DNA of 64,000 bases from Coleofasciculaceae cyanobacterium (GTDB lineage Bacteria > Cyanobacteriota > Cyanobacteriia > Cyanobacteriales > Xenococcaceae), in assembly GCA_036703275.1 (NCBI GenBank), contig DATNPK010000092.1, positions 62,001 to 126,000 on the forward strand, read 5' to 3'. The translations under genes and the position numbers were made by a program. Below are positions 19,001 to 27,284 of the stretch, in pieces. The notes under the pieces are model-generated. The model had not been told where the DNA came from and did no database searches. It saw only the letters and a list, made by a program, of their open reading frames with translations. Position 1 is the first letter of the stretch, and each line of letters begins with the position of its first letter.

Positions 19001-20488
19001 ATGTATGATCAAAATTCAGCCAAATCCAATCGGACAGAGCGAGCATTTACCAGTCTAGTAATCAAAAAACATCAACAACAGTTAAAGACTAATCTTTATA
19101 TCAACAAAATATATTATTGTGTTCTAGCTGGATTAGCTTTTTCCAGCATCTATTTAATATTTAACGCACCAGTAAATCTTCCCACCAGCAAACTTAGTTT
19201 GGCTTTATTAATTTTATGGGTATGCCTATTTCCTAGCCTATCTTACTTAAAAAATCCTCAAAGACCTCCAATTCCTTTTCTACCATTAATCGGCTTGTTC
19301 TATGCTATTACTTTTAGTCTACCAATGTTTTCTAGTGATGATATCTATGTTTTTGGTGTAGCTAGTTTAGGAGAAGTAAGTAATTTTTCACTATTTTTAA
19401 CCTTGGTTGGAATATCCAGCTTCATCTTCTTTTTTTATCAATCAAAATCTTCACTCTGGAAAAATGTAAATCCAGTTAAAATATCAAACTCTTATTCAAT
19501 TAATCGATTATTGTTCTTAACTTGGTTGGCACTTACCGCTCATATTGCCTATGAATATGTTCCTTTATTGCACTTTATTCCTTCTATCGGTAATATTTTG
19601 AGACCTTTAGGAATATTATGCTTTGGCATATTTTATCTGGTTTGGGCGGAAAAGAAATTACCTCAGATTCAAGCTTTATCGATCGTCGGCATATTTCTGC
19701 CTCTTGAGATACTTGCTGCACTTACCAGCGGAGCATTGGCTCAAATTATTCATTTAATACTATTTGTCTGTTGTATTTTATGGTATAAACATCAGCGAAT
19801 ATCGATAATATTAGTCGCTTTTATAATAGCTATTTATATTTTTTTAAATCCGATCAAAGCGCAATATCGTGCTTTAGTCTGGGATGGAATTTATAGTCAA
19901 GAAAGTTTACTGACCAAAACCCAATTATTCATCGAATTAGCAATTAATCATCAATCAAACAAATCGGCATCATTTGCCACCGAAGATACAGAACAGCAAA
20001 ACATCGGTAGAATAGCTCATATTGCTTTGTTTTCTAAAGTAATTGAAGATACACCGAAAAATGTTCCTTACTGGAATGGAGGAAGTTATTTATCTTTATT
20101 AACTAAATTTATTCCCCGAGTTATTTGGGCAAATAAACCAAAAGAAACTATCGGTAATCAATTTGGGCAACGCTATCATTTAATTGCGCATTTGAATACT
20201 CAAACTTCGGTCAATTTGCCTTGGCTGGTTGAATTATATGCCAACTTTGGAGCTGTAGGTGTATTAATTGGAATGTCATTTTTTGGCGTATTGCTAGCTT
20301 TAATCGAGCAACTATTCAACAGCAACAAAATGAACTTAATTGAATGTGTTCTGGGAATTACCGTAATTTTGAATTTAGTCTATCAAGAATCTAATTTCTC
20401 TTTGATGATTGGTCGTGTATTTATCTTAGGGATTGGACTATACTTTATTGCTAAATTCACATTAGCTACCAAAACCTATATTAGATAG
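19001..20488 (+). CDS. Wzy-like O-antigen/polysaccharide polymerase, integral membrane
   Basis: 495-residue membrane protein with about ten to twelve hydrophobic segments (for example LAGLAFSSIYLIF, LALLILWVCLFPSL, ISSFIFFFYQ, LALTAHIAYEY, IIHLILFVCCILW, IILVAFIIAIYIFL). A long soluble loop at roughly 285-400 contains RALVWDG, GGSYLSLLTKFIPRVIW and FGQRYHLI, the pattern of O-antigen polymerases, which carry catalytic arginines there. It would join repeat units. The presence of both a Wzm/Wzt-type exporter and a Wzy-like polymerase in one locus is unusual and may mean that two assembly routes are mixed or that this gene acts with a flippase elsewhere. Confidence 0.75.
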   Translation: MYDQNSAKSNRTERAFTSLVIKKHQQQLKTNLYINKIYYCVLAGLAFSSIYLIFNAPVNLPTSKLSLALLILWVCLFPSLSYLKNPQRPPIPFLPLIGLFYAITFSLPMFSSDDIYVFGVASLGEVSNFSLFLTLVGISSFIFFFYQSKSSLWKNVNPVKISNSYSINRLLFLTWLALTAHIAYEYVPLLHFIPSIGNILRPLGILCFGIFYLVWAEKKLPQIQALSIVGIFLPLEILAALTSGALAQIIHLILFVCCILWYKHQRISIILVAFIIAIYIFLNPIKAQYRALVWDGIYSQESLLTKTQLFIELAINHQSNKSASFATEDTEQQNIGRIAHIALFSKVIEDTPKNVPYWNGGSYLSLLTKFIPRVIWANKPKETIGNQFGQRYHLIAHLNTQTSVNLPWLVELYANFGAVGVLIGMSFFGVLLALIEQLFNSNKMNLIECVLGITVILNLVYQESNFSLMIGRVFILGIGLYFIAKFTLATKTYIR

Positions 20489-20537
20489 CAAATATATAAT
20501 ACCAAGAATAAATATATGGAGTTAGCTAGAAACACTA

Positions 20538-21692
20538 ATGAAAATTAATCAAAATAGTATACATTTATGGTTACCCAATATTTTCGAGTTTAAAGGTGGC
20601 ATTCAAGTCTACTCGGCTTTCTTCCTAGAAGCATTACAAAAGATATATCCCAGATTAGACTATGATGTCTTTCTCAAACACGATCGCCATACTGTAGCAG
20701 ATGTTGCTTTTCTCCCAAAAACTCGATTTCATTTCAGCGGTAAGTGGTCTTCTCGTTTACGCACTTCCATGTTTGCTAGTCAGATTTTCGGATATGGTCT
20801 TTGGCAACGTCCTAATGTTATTATTTGCACCCATCTTAATTTTACTGTTGCTGCCTATTGGCTAAAACGCTTAACTGGCATACCTTACTGGGCTGTGGCT
20901 CATGGTGTTGATGCTTGGAAAATTGATAATCCGACTTTGCAAACTGCCTTGAAATTTGCCGATCGCATTTTAGCAGTCAGTAACTATACAAGAGATCGCT
21001 TAATCCGAGAACAAAATCTCGATCCTAGTCGCATCTCTTTACTTCCCAATACTTTTGATGCTAGTCGCTTTAAAATTGCTGCAAAACCCCAGCACCTATT
21101 AGAGCGTTATCAATTAACTCCAGAACAGCCTGTCATTTTAACTGTAGCAAGGTTAGACAGTACCGAACGCTACAAAGGCTACGACCAAATACTCAAAGCG
21201 TTACCAAGTATTCGTCAGACTATCCCTAATGTTCATTACATTATCGTAGGGAAAGGAAGCGATCGCCCTCGCATTGAAAAGCTAATTGCCGAGTTGGATT
21301 TACAAGACTGGGTTACTTTGACTGGCTTTATTCCTGATACAGAATTAAACGACCACTATAACCTCTGTGATGTATTTGCGATGCCGAGTAAAGGCGAAGG
21401 TTTTGGCATCGTCTATTTAGAAGCTTTAGCTTGCGGTAAACCAACCCTAGGAGGCGATCGCGATGGGGCAATTGATGCTTTATGTCAGGGTGAATTAGGG
21501 GTTTTAGTCAATCCAGATGATCTAGGTGCAATCGCGCAAAACTTAATGCAAATGCTGCAAGGTACTCATCCTCATCCTTTAATTTATCAGCCAGAGGTTT
21601 TAAGACAAAAAGTTATTGATACTTTTGGATTCGCCCAATTCCAAAAAACACTGAAGAAACTGATGAAAGATTATCTCAACGAGGTTAACTAA
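20538..21692 (+). CDS. Glycosyltransferase family 4
   Basis: GT-B glycosyltransferase of 384 residues. The acceptor domain opens with LWLPNIFEFKGGIQVYSAFF; the donor domain has VILTVARLDSTERYKGYDQI (about 197-216), HYIIVGKGSDRPRIEKLI, and GEGFGIVYLEALACGKPTLG with the E-x7-E nucleotide-sugar site. The next gene starts 4 nt after its stop. The pattern resembles mannosyl- or rhamnosyl-transferases of the WbaZ/PimB group, but this is weak evidence for specificity. Confidence 0.92.
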   Translation: MKINQNSIHLWLPNIFEFKGGIQVYSAFFLEALQKIYPRLDYDVFLKHDRHTVADVAFLPKTRFHFSGKWSSRLRTSMFASQIFGYGLWQRPNVIICTHLNFTVAAYWLKRLTGIPYWAVAHGVDAWKIDNPTLQTALKFADRILAVSNYTRDRLIREQNLDPSRISLLPNTFDASRFKIAAKPQHLLERYQLTPEQPVILTVARLDSTERYKGYDQILKALPSIRQTIPNVHYIIVGKGSDRPRIEKLIAELDLQDWVTLTGFIPDTELNDHYNLCDVFAMPSKGEGFGIVYLEALACGKPTLGGDRDGAIDALCQGELGVLVNPDDLGAIAQNLMQMLQGTHPHPLIYQPEVLRQKVIDTFGFAQFQKTLKKLMKDYLNEVN

Positions 21693-21696
21693 ATTA

Positions 21697-22911
21697 ATGA
21701 AAGTACTGCACGTTATACCTTCTATTGCACCTTCTAGAGGAGGTCCTAGTCAAGCAGTGTTGGGCATGGTTAAGGCACTAAGAATGCAGGGAATTGATGC
21801 CGAAATAGTGACTACAAATGACAACGGTAATGAACTTTTAGACGTACCTTTGGGCGATCGCATTATTTATCAGGATGTTCCGATCTGGTTTTTGCCGCGT
21901 TTTGCTTTACCGCTGAAAGAGTTCATTTTTTCGGCTGGATTAACTAAGTGGTTGTGGCGAAATATTAGCAATTACGATTTAGTACACATTCACTATCTTT
22001 TTTCCTATGCTTCTACCTGTGCGGGAATATTTGCCAGACTCAATAAAATCCCCTATGTAGTTAGAACTATTGGTCAACTTACACCTTGGGCATTAGCTCA
22101 AAGTCGCCTCAAAAAACAAATCTACACCTCATTAATTGAACGGCATAATTTAAATAGTGCAGCAGCAATACACTCTACAGCATTGGGTGAAGCTGAAGAT
22201 GTGCGTAATTTTGGCATCAAAACTCCGACTATTACTCTTCCTTTGGGCGTAGAACAACCAGCAATATTGCCAGCAGCTAAAACAGAAATTCGTAGTCAAT
22301 ACAATATCCCTGCTAACCAACCAATCATTTTATTTTTATCCCGTCTGCACTATAAAAAACGTCCCGATTTATTAATCGAATCTTTAGCAGAATTAAACAA
22401 ACTGGGGCAAGAATTTCATTTAATTATGGCTGGATCTGGGGAAGATGATTATGTCAACCAGCTTCACAACTTAGTTAAAAATCGTGGTTTGACTGAATGT
22501 ACTTCTTGGCTGGGTTTTGTATCAGGCAGAGATAAAGATTTGCTTCTACAGGGCGCAGACATTTTTGCCTTGCCATCTTTTTCGGAAAACTTTGGCATTG
22601 TAGTTGCTGAAGCTGCGATCGCTTCTTTGCCAATTATCATTACTCCAGGAGTGCAAATCGCTGCCGACATAGCCGCTGCCAATGCTGGATTAGTAGTCGA
22701 AGGAAAAGAAGAGTTGATGCAAGCACTAGATCGATTAATAAATTCACCCGAATTGCGCTCGCAAATGGGCAAAAATGCTCAAAAGTTAGCCAGTAAAAGG
22801 TATTCTTGGTCAGCGATCGCAACTCAACTAATTCAGTATTATTTCGCTATTATTCAACGCAAGTCTCTCAACCAAGATGTAAATTTAGCAGCAAAACTTT
22901 TGACAGATTGA
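21697..22911 (+). CDS. Glycosyltransferase family 4
   Basis: GT-B glycosyltransferase of 404 residues. It begins MKVLHVIPSIAPSRGGPSQA, the glycine-rich acceptor-domain loop of this family; PIILFLSRLHYKKRPDLLIE (about 209-228) starts the donor domain and SENFGIVVAEAAIASLPIII holds the E-x7-E site. Two HIP1 octamers lie within the gene (22615 and 22813). Close spacing to the previous gene indicates co-transcription. Confidence 0.92.
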   Translation: MKVLHVIPSIAPSRGGPSQAVLGMVKALRMQGIDAEIVTTNDNGNELLDVPLGDRIIYQDVPIWFLPRFALPLKEFIFSAGLTKWLWRNISNYDLVHIHYLFSYASTCAGIFARLNKIPYVVRTIGQLTPWALAQSRLKKQIYTSLIERHNLNSAAAIHSTALGEAEDVRNFGIKTPTITLPLGVEQPAILPAAKTEIRSQYNIPANQPIILFLSRLHYKKRPDLLIESLAELNKLGQEFHLIMAGSGEDDYVNQLHNLVKNRGLTECTSWLGFVSGRDKDLLLQGADIFALPSFSENFGIVVAEAAIASLPIIITPGVQIAADIAAANAGLVVEGKEELMQALDRLINSPELRSQMGKNAQKLASKRYSWSAIATQLIQYYFAIIQRKSLNQDVNLAAKLLTD

Positions 22912-23011
22912 TAAATATAAGTTTTGCTATGAAAGTTATTAGAAATATTCACTTTATGGGAATTGTATATTAGTAGTTTTTCAAAGCAACAAAATTATCT
23001 TAATTGTAATT

Positions 23012-23962
23012 ATGAAAGTAGCGCTTATTTGCGGTGTATCGGGTCAAGATGGGGCTTATTTAGCTAAGTTGCTGCTGGAAAAGGGTTATCTAGTTTGTGG
23101 TACTTCCAGAGATGCTCAAATATCTTCCTTTCGTAATTTACTCCGTTTGGGAATTCGCGAACAGATTAAATATGAGTCTTTAGTGCCGACAGACTTTCGC
23201 AGCGTTTTACAGGTAATTAGTAAAATTCAGCCTGACGAAATCTATAATCTGGCTGGACAAACCTCAGTTGGTCTATCATTCGATCAACCAGTAGAAACCC
23301 TAGAAAGCATTGCTACAGGAAATTTAAATTTCTTAGAAGCAATCCGCTTTATTGGTGCGCCAATTAAATTTTACAATGCAGGTTCGAGCGAATCTTTTGG
23401 TGATATTGGAGATTGCCCTGCGGATGAAAATACTCCTTTTCGCCCCAGAAGTCCTTATGCGGTGGCAAAATCTACTGCCTTCTGGCAGGTGGCAAATTAT
23501 CGTGAAGCCTACAGTCTATTTGCTTGTTCTGGTATTTTATTTAACCATGAATCTCCTTTAAGACCGCAAAGATTTGTGACTCAAAAAATTATTGATGCTG
23601 TTTGTCGAATAGCCAAAGGTAGCCTAGAACAACTACATCTAGGCAACATTTCAGTCAAACGAGATTGGGGCTGGGCGCCAGAGTATGTCGAAGCAATGTA
23701 TCTGATGATGCAGCACGAACAACCCGATGATTACGTGGTAGCTACGGGACAAAGTTATTCTCTAGAAGAATTTGTGGCTGAAGCTTTTAAATATGTCGGT
23801 TTAGATTGGAAAGACCGCGTCACTACCGATGCTAGTCTATTAAGACCTACTGATTTAGCGATCAGTAAAAGTAATCCTGCAAAAGCCAAAGAAAAACTTG
23901 GTTGGTCAGCCAAATATAAAATGCCCGATGTCGTCAAAATGATGGTCGATGCCTATTACTAA
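23012..23962 (+). CDS. gmd: GDP-mannose 4,6-dehydratase
   Basis: Converts GDP-D-mannose to GDP-4-keto-6-deoxymannose, the branch point to GDP-fucose, GDP-rhamnose and GDP-perosamine. An extended SDR fold: the NAD(P) loop and Gmd hallmark GVSGQDGAYLAKLLLEKGY is at 8-26, IYNLAGQTSVGLSFDQPVET follows at about 76-95, the catalytic YAVAK is near 150-154 and RDWGWAPEYVEAM is the family's C-terminal motif. 316 residues, a little shorter than typical Gmd. No partner reductase or GDP-fucose synthase is seen in the window, so the final sugar is unknown. Confidence 0.85.
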   Translation: MKVALICGVSGQDGAYLAKLLLEKGYLVCGTSRDAQISSFRNLLRLGIREQIKYESLVPTDFRSVLQVISKIQPDEIYNLAGQTSVGLSFDQPVETLESIATGNLNFLEAIRFIGAPIKFYNAGSSESFGDIGDCPADENTPFRPRSPYAVAKSTAFWQVANYREAYSLFACSGILFNHESPLRPQRFVTQKIIDAVCRIAKGSLEQLHLGNISVKRDWGWAPEYVEAMYLMMQHEQPDDYVVATGQSYSLEEFVAEAFKYVGLDWKDRVTTDASLLRPTDLAISKSNPAKAKEKLGWSAKYKMPDVVKMMVDAYY

Positions 23963-23971
23963 TATCTATAG

Positions 23972-24544
23972 ATGCAATTGAAATACAAAGGTAAGATGCG
24001 GTTTTATCTTGCCCTAGCCAGTCTAACCGTAGTTTTGCTGCTAATTTTTAGCATACCCTTCAAACTCGCGATCGCACGATATCAACAGCCCGATCCTCAA
24101 GCAATTTTAACTTTAGGCGGCGGTTTAAATCGAGAAGTATTTACTGCCAACTTTGCTCAGTCTTATCCTACCTTACCTATCTGGGTTTCTACTGGTAGCG
24201 ATCCTGAAATAGCCCGTCAAATATTTCAACAAATCGGTATTGCTGGAAGACAAGTTTACCTAGATCGTCAGGCGACAGATACGGTGACTAACTTCACTAC
24301 CTTGGTTGCAAGCTTTAAAAAAAGGCACTTTCAACATATTTATTTAATCACCTCTGACTTTCATATGCCTAGAGCCAAAGCGATCGCTTTTGTGGTTTTG
24401 GGTAGTCAAGGAATTTTTTGTACTCCTGTGGCTATGGATACTAATCAAGCTGCTGAAACTAAACTCAAAATTATCCGCGATCTGGGGCGATCTTTTGTTT
24501 GGTTACTAACTAATCATACAGGGTCTAGTTTAAATGGCAGATAA
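23972..24544 (+). CDS. YdcF-like DUF218 membrane-anchored protein
   Basis: Residues 9-34 form a single hydrophobic anchor (MRFYLALASLTVVLLLIFSI). The rest is a DUF218 fold: AILTLGGG (about 44-51), WVSTGSDPE, ATDTVTNF and TSDFHMPRAKAIA are the conserved blocks. Proteins of this family (YdcF, ElyC, SanA) are linked to envelope polymer metabolism; their chemistry is poorly known. It starts 9 nt after the dehydratase and is the last gene of the polysaccharide locus. 190 residues. Confidence 0.85.
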   Translation: MQLKYKGKMRFYLALASLTVVLLLIFSIPFKLAIARYQQPDPQAILTLGGGLNREVFTANFAQSYPTLPIWVSTGSDPEIARQIFQQIGIAGRQVYLDRQATDTVTNFTTLVASFKKRHFQHIYLITSDFHMPRAKAIAFVVLGSQGIFCTPVAMDTNQAAETKLKIIRDLGRSFVWLLTNHTGSSLNGR

Positions 24545-24572
24545 AGGAAGTCTTTTCACAAAGCTTTTAGCG

Positions 24573-24815
24573 ATGACGCGAAGCTTATACTAAAGCCCGT
24601 GCATGATTCACGGATAAACCGCACTCCGCCCTTCGGTCACATTTGCCCTAAAGGATTCCCTTCGGTCTCGAAGCTAGTCATGCACGGGCATCGTCCGAAG
24701 GTGTCCCTGAACGGACGACACGTAGTTAGTGTGACGCGAAGCTAATCCTTTAGGGCTTTAGCATACCGCTACGCATATACCATGCACGGGAATCCTTTAG
24801 GACAGCTTTTAGCGT
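24573..24815. repeat. Hairpin-rich interspersed repeat cluster
   Basis: The 334 bp between the YdcF-like and Uma2 genes hold no gene but nested inverted repeats. CCCGTGCATG (24596-24605) faces CATGCACGGG twice (24679-24688 and 24781-24790). GCCCTAAAGGATT (24645-24657) faces AATCCTTTAGGGC (24744-24756), and CCTAAAGGATTCCC faces GGGAATCCTTTAGG (24788-24801). TCGTCCG/CGGACGA (24691/24712) forms a small hairpin. GACGCGAAGCT and CCCTTCGGTC occur as direct repeats. Similar units recur at 31361 and 31625. Confidence 0.85.
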
Positions 24816-24878
24816 CTTATATAAAATAGAAAAAATAATCATCATAGACAGTAATTAAAAAAAAGTTAAACAAGAAAA

Positions 24879-25460
24879 ATGGAAGCGATCGCTATTCCCA
24901 AAGGATTTAAAGTTACTCTCGAACAGTTTGAGCAGCTAGCTGATGCCGAACAAATTGCCAGATTAGAGTTAACTCAAGATAGAGAATTAATTATAATAAG
25001 TCCGACTGGAGGTGAAGCAGGCAGAAAAAATTTCAACTTATACTTGGATTTGGGAAATTGGAATCGTCAAACAAAACTTGGAGAAGCTTTTGATTCTTCT
25101 ACCGTATTTGTATTGCCTAATGATGCCAGAAGAAGTTCAGATGTTAGCTGGATTCAATTAGAACGCTGGAATACTTTAACCCTTGCAGAAAAACAAGGTT
25201 TTCCTCCCATCACTCCAGATTTTGTAATTGAACTCGTTAGTCCAAGCGATCTTAAAAACCAAAGATATCAAGACTTACAGGCAAAGATGCAGGAGTATTT
25301 AGATAATAGCGTCAAGCTTGGTTGGTTAATTGAGCCGTCAGCAAAAACAGTTGAAATATATCGACTTGGGCAGCAAGTAGAGATAATCAATAATCCTTCA
25401 ACTTGATCAGGAGAAGATGTCTTACCTGAATTTACTTTAGATTTGACTGAAATTTTTTGA
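24879..25460 (+). pseudogene. Uma2 family (DUF820) protein with in-frame stop near the end
   Basis: Cyanobacterial Uma2/DUF820 protein with a PD-(D/E)XK nuclease-like fold. RLELTQDRELIIISPTGGEA, SSDVSWIQ, PDFVIELVSPSD and the C-terminal KLGWLIEPSAKTVEIYR are the family blocks. Translation stops at TGA 25404-25406 after 175 residues, but the same frame continues with SGEDVLPEFTLDLTEIF to TGA 25458-25460, which is the normal family C-terminus; a single change from a leucine codon (TTA) explains it. The core is intact, so a shortened protein may still be made. Biological role of the family is unproven. Confidence 0.85.
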
Positions 25461-25477
25461 TTTGCGACTCTTATACC

Positions 25478-25553
25478 AACCAAATTACTCGTAGGGGCGA
25501 ATGGCAATTCGTCCTTACATAATGACCATTTGCCCTTACATAATCATTTGGTT
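25478..25553. repeat. Small MITE-like palindromic element
   Basis: A 76-bp unit bounded by AACCAAATTA and TAATCATTTGGTT, which are imperfect inverted repeats. Inside, GTAGGGGCGAAT (25491-25502) faces ATTCGTCCTTAC (25507-25518), and the CCTTACATAATGA block is repeated as CCTTACATAATCA. GTAGGGGCGAAT-type palindromes are widespread in cyanobacterial genomes as non-autonomous elements. No coding capacity. Confidence 0.65.
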
Positions 25554-26008
25554 TTTATTTGCAATGCCACCCATAGCTTTTGAGATATTTTTCCTGAACT
25601 TTAACTATCCCGTCACCGTATAAACTTCCTTCAATCCACATAAGCGTGTTGACTAAGACTACTTTTTCTTAACTTGTAATCAATAGCTAAAAACCAATCA
25701 ATAAAAACACTTAACGAGAAGTATTATTGACTCGTAAATCATTGACTAATTGTGATTATTAAATAATTTTCGCAACGCTATTTTGTACTTACATAATTTC
25801 TATATTCATCGCAACAAAACACGTATAAATACAGTTGGCGATTAACTGATTATCAAGATACTGTAAAGCTGTACATATTCGCGTATTTATAATTTAATTT
25901 AAATGGTTTGGCAAGAATAAAACCTAATTAAGCGATTAATTAAATCTCTTGATCGAGTTTATTGCCAGCGAATTATTCTAATTTATTTGTTATCTAGAAA
26001 TCAGCAAA
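25554..26008. other. Gene-free stretch before the PEP-CTERM gene
   Basis: AT-rich sequence with no convincing reading frame. A TATAAT at 25888-25893 could be a -10 box for the gene at 26009, but no matching -35 box is seen at the usual distance. Nothing else recognised. Confidence 0.5.
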
Positions 26009-26737
26009 ATGAAACTGTTAAATATAATATATGGTGTGGGAATAGGCGCATTGCTTCTCGGGTTGATTTCAACCCCTGCAATGGCTGTTACAATAGATCT
26101 TTTTAGTGACGTTAATGATCAGGTTGATGGCGATCAAGCCGTTATAGATACTACTGATGACAGTACGCCAGTAACCGACACAAACACCTCTCTAACAGGA
26201 GTTATCGGTGGACAGAGAACTATTAGTGTAGAAAAATTAACTGGAGTAGGAGAAGATGCCACTAAGTTTTCTATAAGACAAACTACCCAGGATGCTATTT
26301 TATCTTCAGATTCAGGAGTTCAGCCGCGTTTTTCCATCCTTTATGATGGCGACTTCAGCGCAGGCGGTACAGATTTAACTAATGAAAATACTCAGAAATC
26401 TTTTCTTGTAAATATTCTCGAAAACGATCTAGGTGCAAGTTTGGCTTTTGACGTAACTGATATTGATAATAATACATCTACCATAACTCAATCAGTTGCT
26501 GCGGGAGCAACAGGAAATACTTTTTTTCGTTTCGATCAAGCCACGGGCAGTGCTAATTTGACAACAGCTGAGTCGATAACTTTTCGTTCTACAAATGCTC
26601 CAGAGAATTTAGATATGAGATTTGATTTTATTGAAACCTCAGCAGTTCCTTTTGAATTTAGTCCTAGTATGGGGCTGGTTTTCTTTGGTGGTTTGTTCGG
26701 TGTCCATCGACTAAAGAAAAGGCTTAAAAGTTGTTAA
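26009..26737 (+). CDS. Secreted protein with cyanobacterial PEP-CTERM sorting tail
   Basis: Residues 1-26 are a signal peptide (hydrophobic GVGIGALLLGLISTPAMA, cleavage after AMA). The mature part, 27-210, is acidic, Asp/Thr-rich and predicted to be beta-sheet, with no known enzyme motif. The tail has VPFEFSPSMGLVFFGGLFG followed by HRLKKRLKSC: a PFEFSP motif, one transmembrane stretch and a basic end. That is the form read by cyanobacterial exosortases, which cut the tail and are usually linked to exopolysaccharide production. No exosortase gene lies in the window. 242 residues. Confidence 0.85.
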   Translation: MKLLNIIYGVGIGALLLGLISTPAMAVTIDLFSDVNDQVDGDQAVIDTTDDSTPVTDTNTSLTGVIGGQRTISVEKLTGVGEDATKFSIRQTTQDAILSSDSGVQPRFSILYDGDFSAGGTDLTNENTQKSFLVNILENDLGASLAFDVTDIDNNTSTITQSVAAGATGNTFFRFDQATGSANLTTAESITFRSTNAPENLDMRFDFIETSAVPFEFSPSMGLVFFGGLFGVHRLKKRLKSC

Positions 26738-26761
26738 ATTACAACTCTTACAATTATTTTT

Positions 26762-26940
26762 AGCATTGCTGAATCGAGGTCTGATTTCGTCCCCTCTACC
26801 TCCAACTCTGGATAAAGAAAATAACTCAAAGTCCCCAACCCTTCTTTATCTCCCCTACAGGAAAGATACAATTGTTTCCCTCGTAAAAGGAGGGATTAAG
26901 GGAGGTGAGGATTTAGGGGGCGGGATAGTGCAATAAACTA
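26762..26940. repeat. Non-autonomous repeat, CCCCTCTACCTCC type
   Basis: The 547-bp gap 26738-27284 has no gene. This part carries imperfect inverted ends: TCGTCCCCTCTACCTCC near 26783 faces GGATTTAGGGGGCGGGA near 26915. The inner block ATAACTCAAAGTCCCC matches ATAACTTAAAGTCCCCC in the element at 28654, and both have GAGGATTTAGG near the right end. The rest of the gap, 26941-27284, is AT-rich; only a run of AGCTAAAAGCTAATAGCTA near 27129 stands out. Confidence 0.6.
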
Positions 26941-27284
26941 CCATGAAAGCCTATCCCTATCTATACATATCAAAAGCCCAAAAATAGTTAATAGATAAAA
27001 AAACATCTGTGTCATGTGTCACTTCACTGCTGAGAACAGAATTTAATAAGTAAATTAGATTTATCACCTTTTTATAAATTTCAAATTAAGCCTACAGCTT
27101 AACTTTTCAGTGGGCAGAACACTAAAAAAGCTAAAAGCTAATAGCTATTTAATCATATATATAGCCAATTCAATTACAAACTGCTCTAATTTACGCAATT
27201 TTACCTAAACTTTATTAAGCCATTTTGGGAATACTGAAAACAGTATTTTCTCACTGTGTTTTTGGTACTGAGTATTAAGTAAAT

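Noticed and set aside
24573-24815. CRISPR array
   Set aside because: Repeats are inverted and irregular in spacing and there are no cas genes; they are palindromic interspersed elements.
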